Assembly (NCBI GenBank): GCA_902782785.1
Contig: CACZOH010000074.1
Coordinates: 1 to 8,803 of the forward strand
From: an uncultured Ruminococcus sp.
GTDB lineage: Bacteria > Bacillota > Clostridia > Oscillospirales > CAG-272
Direction: 5' to 3'
DNA length: 8,803 nt
Position numbers and translations under genes: made by a program. This document shows positions 6,895 through 8,803 of this stretch, piece by piece (the first letter of the stretch is position 1; the number at the start of each line of letters is the position of its first letter). The notes under the pieces were generated by a model that saw only the letters and a list, made by a program, of their open reading frames with translations, made no database searches and was not told the DNA's origin.

Positions 6895-6904
6895 ATATGA
6901 TTTC

Positions 6905-6965
6905 AAAAAGCGTCCGTTCTGCCGGCTGTTTTTCGGAACAGTCGGCTGAAACGGCGCTTTTTTGT
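6905..6965 (+). terminator. Long-stem terminator after the surface lipoprotein gene
   Basis: A two-part stem-loop begins about 10 bases after the stop. The outer arms are AAAAAGCG-CCGTT and AACGG-CGCTTTTT. The inner arms are GCCGGCTGTT (6921-6930) and AACAGTCGGC (6937-6946), with one G-T wobble and a short TTTCGG loop. A run of Ts closes it (6958-6963). The flanking A and T tracts make it capable of acting in either direction. Confidence 0.92.
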
Positions 6966-6982
6966 ATTATTCTCTTCTCTTT

Positions 6983-7001
6983 CCGGATTTCAATGATCCG
7001 G
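6983..7001. repeat. Short perfect inverted repeat upstream of the his promoter
   Basis: CCGGAT (6983-6988) and ATCCGG (6996-7001) flank a seven-base centre. It lies between the preceding terminator and the his operon promoter, about 45 bases upstream of the -35 box. It has no T-tract, so it is not a terminator. It may be a protein-binding site or chance. Confidence 0.35.
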
Positions 7002-7044
7002 CGGTCGAATAAATTAACGAATTGTAAAAAATCGCTTTGACCTA

Positions 7045-7073
7045 TTGACTTTATCGCTTTAGCGTGGTAAAAT
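7045..7073 (+). promoter_or_regulatory. Promoter of the yerC-hisZ-hisG operon
   Basis: TTGACT (7045-7050) and TAAAAT (7068-7073) are separated by 17 bases. Predicted start is near 7080, giving a short leader of about 24 bases to the GTG at 7104. The leader is too short for a T-box or attenuator, so control should act at initiation. A second TTGAC at 7038-7042 precedes the -35 box. Confidence 0.82.
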
Positions 7074-7080
7074 GCTAAAG
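7057..7080. promoter_or_regulatory. Candidate operator of the YerC-type repressor, straddling the -10 box
   Basis: A perfect inverted repeat, CTTTAGC (7057-7063) and GCTAAAG (7074-7080), flanks a 10-base spacer that contains the -10 hexamer TAAAAT. The left arm with its flank (ATCGCTTT, 7053-7060) is repeated directly at 7031-7038, exactly 22 bases upstream, about two helical turns. A dimeric helix-turn-helix protein bound here would block polymerase. The adjacent TrpR-like gene makes autoregulation plausible, but the link is inferred. Confidence 0.6.
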
Positions 7081-7103
7081 TATTAAAGAAAGGAGAGGCT
7101 AAG

Positions 7104-7394
7104 GTGTCAGAAAACTACGAAAACAATCTCAGAACGCTGTTTGAAGCGATAGTAAGTCTTCATTCCGCCGATGAAGCGGCGGCGTTTTTCGACGATCTCT
7201 GCACGATAAAGGAGCTTCAGGATATGTCTTCACGGTTTGAGGTCGCGCTGCTTCTTGACAAGGGCAAAAACTACGCGGAGATCTCGGAGCTGACGGGCGC
7301 GAGCTCCGCCACCATAAGCCGCGTGAACAGATGCCTGAATTACGGAAAAAACGGATATAAAACGGCGATAGGAAAGATAAATAATGAAAAATAA
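7104..7394 (+). CDS. yerC: TrpR-related YerC/YecD-type regulator of the his operon
   Basis: This 96-aa DNA-binding protein belongs to the TrpR-like YerC/YecD group of Firmicutes. N-terminal helices (about 5-45, with AAAFFDDLCTIKELQDMSSR) would form the dimer. A helix-turn-helix spans about 47-78: the scaffold helix FEVALLLDKGKNYAEISELT is followed by the recognition helix SATISRVNRCL (68-78). Both are hallmark stretches of this group. The start is a GTG, with AGGAG at 7091-7095 eight bases upstream; no ATG alternative keeps the conserved N-terminus. It is the first gene of the operon and its stop overlaps the hisZ start by 11 bases, indicating translational coupling. Comparative work on Firmicutes has proposed that members of this family act as histidine-pathway repressors (called HisR); placement at the head of hisZ-hisG and the palindrome at the promoter agree with that. 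The effector, presumably histidine, is inferred. Confidence 0.88.
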   Translation: MSENYENNLRTLFEAIVSLHSADEAAAFFDDLCTIKELQDMSSRFEVALLLDKGKNYAEISELTGASSATISRVNRCLNYGKNGYKTAIGKINNEK

Positions 7395-8439
7395 GCAGTT
7401 GAATATAAAAGACAGACTTATGGAGCTGTTCTGCGGGTGCGGTTATACCCAGTATAAAATGAATAAATTTGAGGAATACGAGCTTTATGCGCAGAACAGG
7501 TCGTTTCTGCCGTCAAGGTCGATAATAACCTTTACGGACACAGACGGCAGGCTCATGGCGCTCAAGCCCGACGTGACGCTCTCGATAGTCAAGAACAGCA
7601 GGGACGGAAAAGAATACAAGCTTTATTATAACGAGAGCGTATACAGAACGGACAGGAACACGCACACGTTTGCGGAGATAACGCAGACTGGGCTTGAGTA
7701 TATAGGAAACACGGACACGGCGCGTCTTTGCGAGGTGCTGACCGTCGCGATGATGAGCCTCGATCTCATATCGAACGACAACGTTACGGATATTTCCCAC
7801 CTCGGTCTTCTCTCCTCTCTGCTTGACAGTCTCGGAATAAATGAAAAGGAAAGAGCTTCGCTTCTTACGTTCATAGAAAACAAAAGCGTGCACGAGGCGG
7901 CAGCTCTCTGCAGCGCGGCGGGCGTTCCGGAAAAAGGCAGGGAGCTTCTGATAAAGCTGATGACGCTCGATCCGTCGCCCGATAAGGCGTGCGGTATCCT
8001 TTCCTCGCTTGACGTTTCACCGTCTTTTTCAGCCGAGGCGGAACGGTTCAAAACCGTTTTGTCGTCGCTTGACGGAAACAAAACGAGAGTTGATTTCTCC
8101 GTTTTAAGCGATACGAACTACTATAACGGCATAGTTTTCCGCGGATACGTAAGAGGCGTGCCGTCAGCGGTCCTTTCGGGCGGGCAGTACGATATGCTTA
8201 TGCGGCGTATGGGCAAAAGCTCCTCAGCCGTCGGTTTTGCAGTATATCTCGACAGACTTGACGGGTTGTTCGGCGAGCAGTCCGAGCCCTGTTATGACAG
8301 ACTGATATTATACGGAGAGAATACCGACGCAAAAGAGCTCTGCCGCGCCGTAAGGCAGGCGGTAAACGACGGAAAGACTTATACGGCGGAAAAAACGCGC
8401 GGCGAAATCAAATACAAAGAGCTGTGCGATCTGAGGTGA
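7384..8439 (+). CDS. hisZ: ATP phosphoribosyltransferase regulatory subunit HisZ
   Basis: This 351-aa paralogue of histidyl-tRNA synthetase lacks synthetase activity and serves as the regulatory subunit that activates the short catalytic HisG in the first step of histidine synthesis and confers histidine feedback. Class II synthetase-like motifs remain: DGRLMALKPDVTLSIVK (54-70), KLYYNESVYR (79-88), the EITQTGLEYIG block (98-108), and a degenerate motif 3 region SGGQYDMLMRRMGKSSSAVG (265-284) followed by FAVYLDRL. The tRNA-anticodon domain of HisS is largely missing; only about 55 residues follow. The ATG overlaps the end of the yerC-type gene by 11 bases, with a weak GGAAAG upstream, so translation is probably coupled. 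The TGA stop is three bases before the hisG ATG. A somewhat compact HisZ, but it is complete. Confidence 0.93.
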   Translation: MKNKQLNIKDRLMELFCGCGYTQYKMNKFEEYELYAQNRSFLPSRSIITFTDTDGRLMALKPDVTLSIVKNSRDGKEYKLYYNESVYRTDRNTHTFAEITQTGLEYIGNTDTARLCEVLTVAMMSLDLISNDNVTDISHLGLLSSLLDSLGINEKERASLLTFIENKSVHEAAALCSAAGVPEKGRELLIKLMTLDPSPDKACGILSSLDVSPSFSAEAERFKTVLSSLDGNKTRVDFSVLSDTNYYNGIVFRGYVRGVPSAVLSGGQYDMLMRRMGKSSSAVGFAVYLDRLDGLFGEQSEPCYDRLILYGENTDAKELCRAVRQAVNDGKTYTAEKTRGEIKYKELCDLR

Positions 8440-8442
8440 GTT

Positions 8443-8803
8443 ATGGATAAGGATTATCTCAATATCGCCCTGCCGAAGGGCAGACTCGGCGAAAAAGTAT
8501 ATACGATGCTTGCGGAGGCGGGCTTTGAGTGCCCGTCAGTGCTTGAAAACAGCAGAAAGCTGATATTTGAAAACGAAGAAAAAAAAGTGCGTTATTTCTG
8601 GGTCAAACCGTCCGACGCGGCGATATACGTTGAGCGAGGCGCCGCCGACCTCGGCGTATGCGGAAAGGACATACTGCTTGAGTATTCTCCCGACGTTTAC
8701 GAGCTTCTCGATCTGAAAACGGGTGTCTGCAGGATGGCGGTAGCCGCGCCGAAGGGTTACGTCGACCGCCGCGACAGAACGGTGCGCGCGGCTACGAAAT
8801 TCG
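8443..8803 (+). CDS. hisG: ATP phosphoribosyltransferase catalytic subunit, short form (3' end outside window)
   Basis: This enzyme condenses ATP and PRPP to N1-(5-phosphoribosyl)-ATP, the committed step of histidine biosynthesis. About 120 residues are visible. They begin with YLNIALPKGRLGEKVY (5-20), the conserved N-terminal signature of HisG. VERGAADLGVCGKDIL follows (about 63-78), as does the LKTGVCRMAVAAPKG strand. The gene is open to the window edge and is therefore partial, not broken. The ATG follows the hisZ TGA after three bases, and GAGGTGAG (8433-8440) at the end of hisZ serves as its ribosome binding site, so the two are co-translated. Pairing with HisZ points to the short (about 200-220 aa) HisG form without the C-terminal regulatory domain. 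hisD and further his genes are expected beyond the edge. Confidence 0.95.
   Translation, partial: MDKDYLNIALPKGRLGEKVYTMLAEAGFECPSVLENSRKLIFENEEKKVRYFWVKPSDAAIYVERGAADLGVCGKDILLEYSPDVYELLDLKTGVCRMAVAAPKGYVDRRDRTVRAATKF

Noticed and set aside
6965..7103. T-box or his attenuator leader ahead of the his operon
   Set aside because: The predicted leader is about 24 bases, with no T-box sequence, no terminator hairpin and no His-codon leader peptide.

Overview
The window looks like a stretch of chromosome from an anaerobic Firmicute of the Clostridia type, probably an uncultured gut or sediment lineage. The evidence is consensus-rich GGAGG ribosome binding sites, sigma-A type promoters, A-tract/U-tract terminators, lipoproteins with Thr/Ala/Glu-rich linkers, an SLH/Big_2 surface protein, an ECF sigma factor with the HEK-(W)-L motif usual in Clostridia, and a YerC-hisZ-hisG operon head. 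Taxonomy below class level cannot be fixed from the sequence. No mobile element, CRISPR array, tRNA or rRNA was seen. The DNA is almost fully coding, with no gene-free stretch above about 230 bases.

Left part (1-1860): rplL, the end of a ribosomal protein operon, closes at a strong hairpin terminator. A two-gene ECF unit follows: a sigma factor of 154 codons and a membrane-anchored protein with one transmembrane segment (candidate anti-sigma or sensor). The sigma gene carries a single in-frame TGA exactly where ECF sigma factors have their conserved Trp between regions 2 and 4, while everything after it stays in frame and well conserved. This is the most striking anomaly in the window. It is a recent nonsense mutation, a readthrough codon (context UGA-C) or a sequence error. 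Wholesale UGA recoding is unlikely, because TGA acts as a stop elsewhere in the window.

Middle part (1824-4230, minus strand): a DUF4358-like lipoprotein with its own promoter lies downstream of a 479-aa HMGL/isopropylmalate-synthase superfamily enzyme, most likely a Re-type citrate synthase. A bidirectional terminator separates the lipoprotein from the convergent ECF unit. The synthase is divergent from a large plus-strand surface lipoprotein (835 aa), and both have near-consensus promoters in an AT-rich 230-bp intergenic region. The lipoprotein combines a lipobox, SLH-like repeats, a beta-propeller-like region with one sialidase-type Asp-box, and a C-terminal Big_2-like domain.

Right part (6965-8803): a histidine biosynthesis operon begins with a TrpR-related YerC-type regulator, followed with overlap or tight spacing by hisZ and hisG (cut by the window end). 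The short-form hisG fits its dependence on HisZ. The operon promoter has an inverted repeat (CTTTAGC-N10-GCTAAAG) straddling its -10 box and an upstream direct repeat of the left arm. This makes a plausible operator through which the YerC-type repressor would control its own operon.
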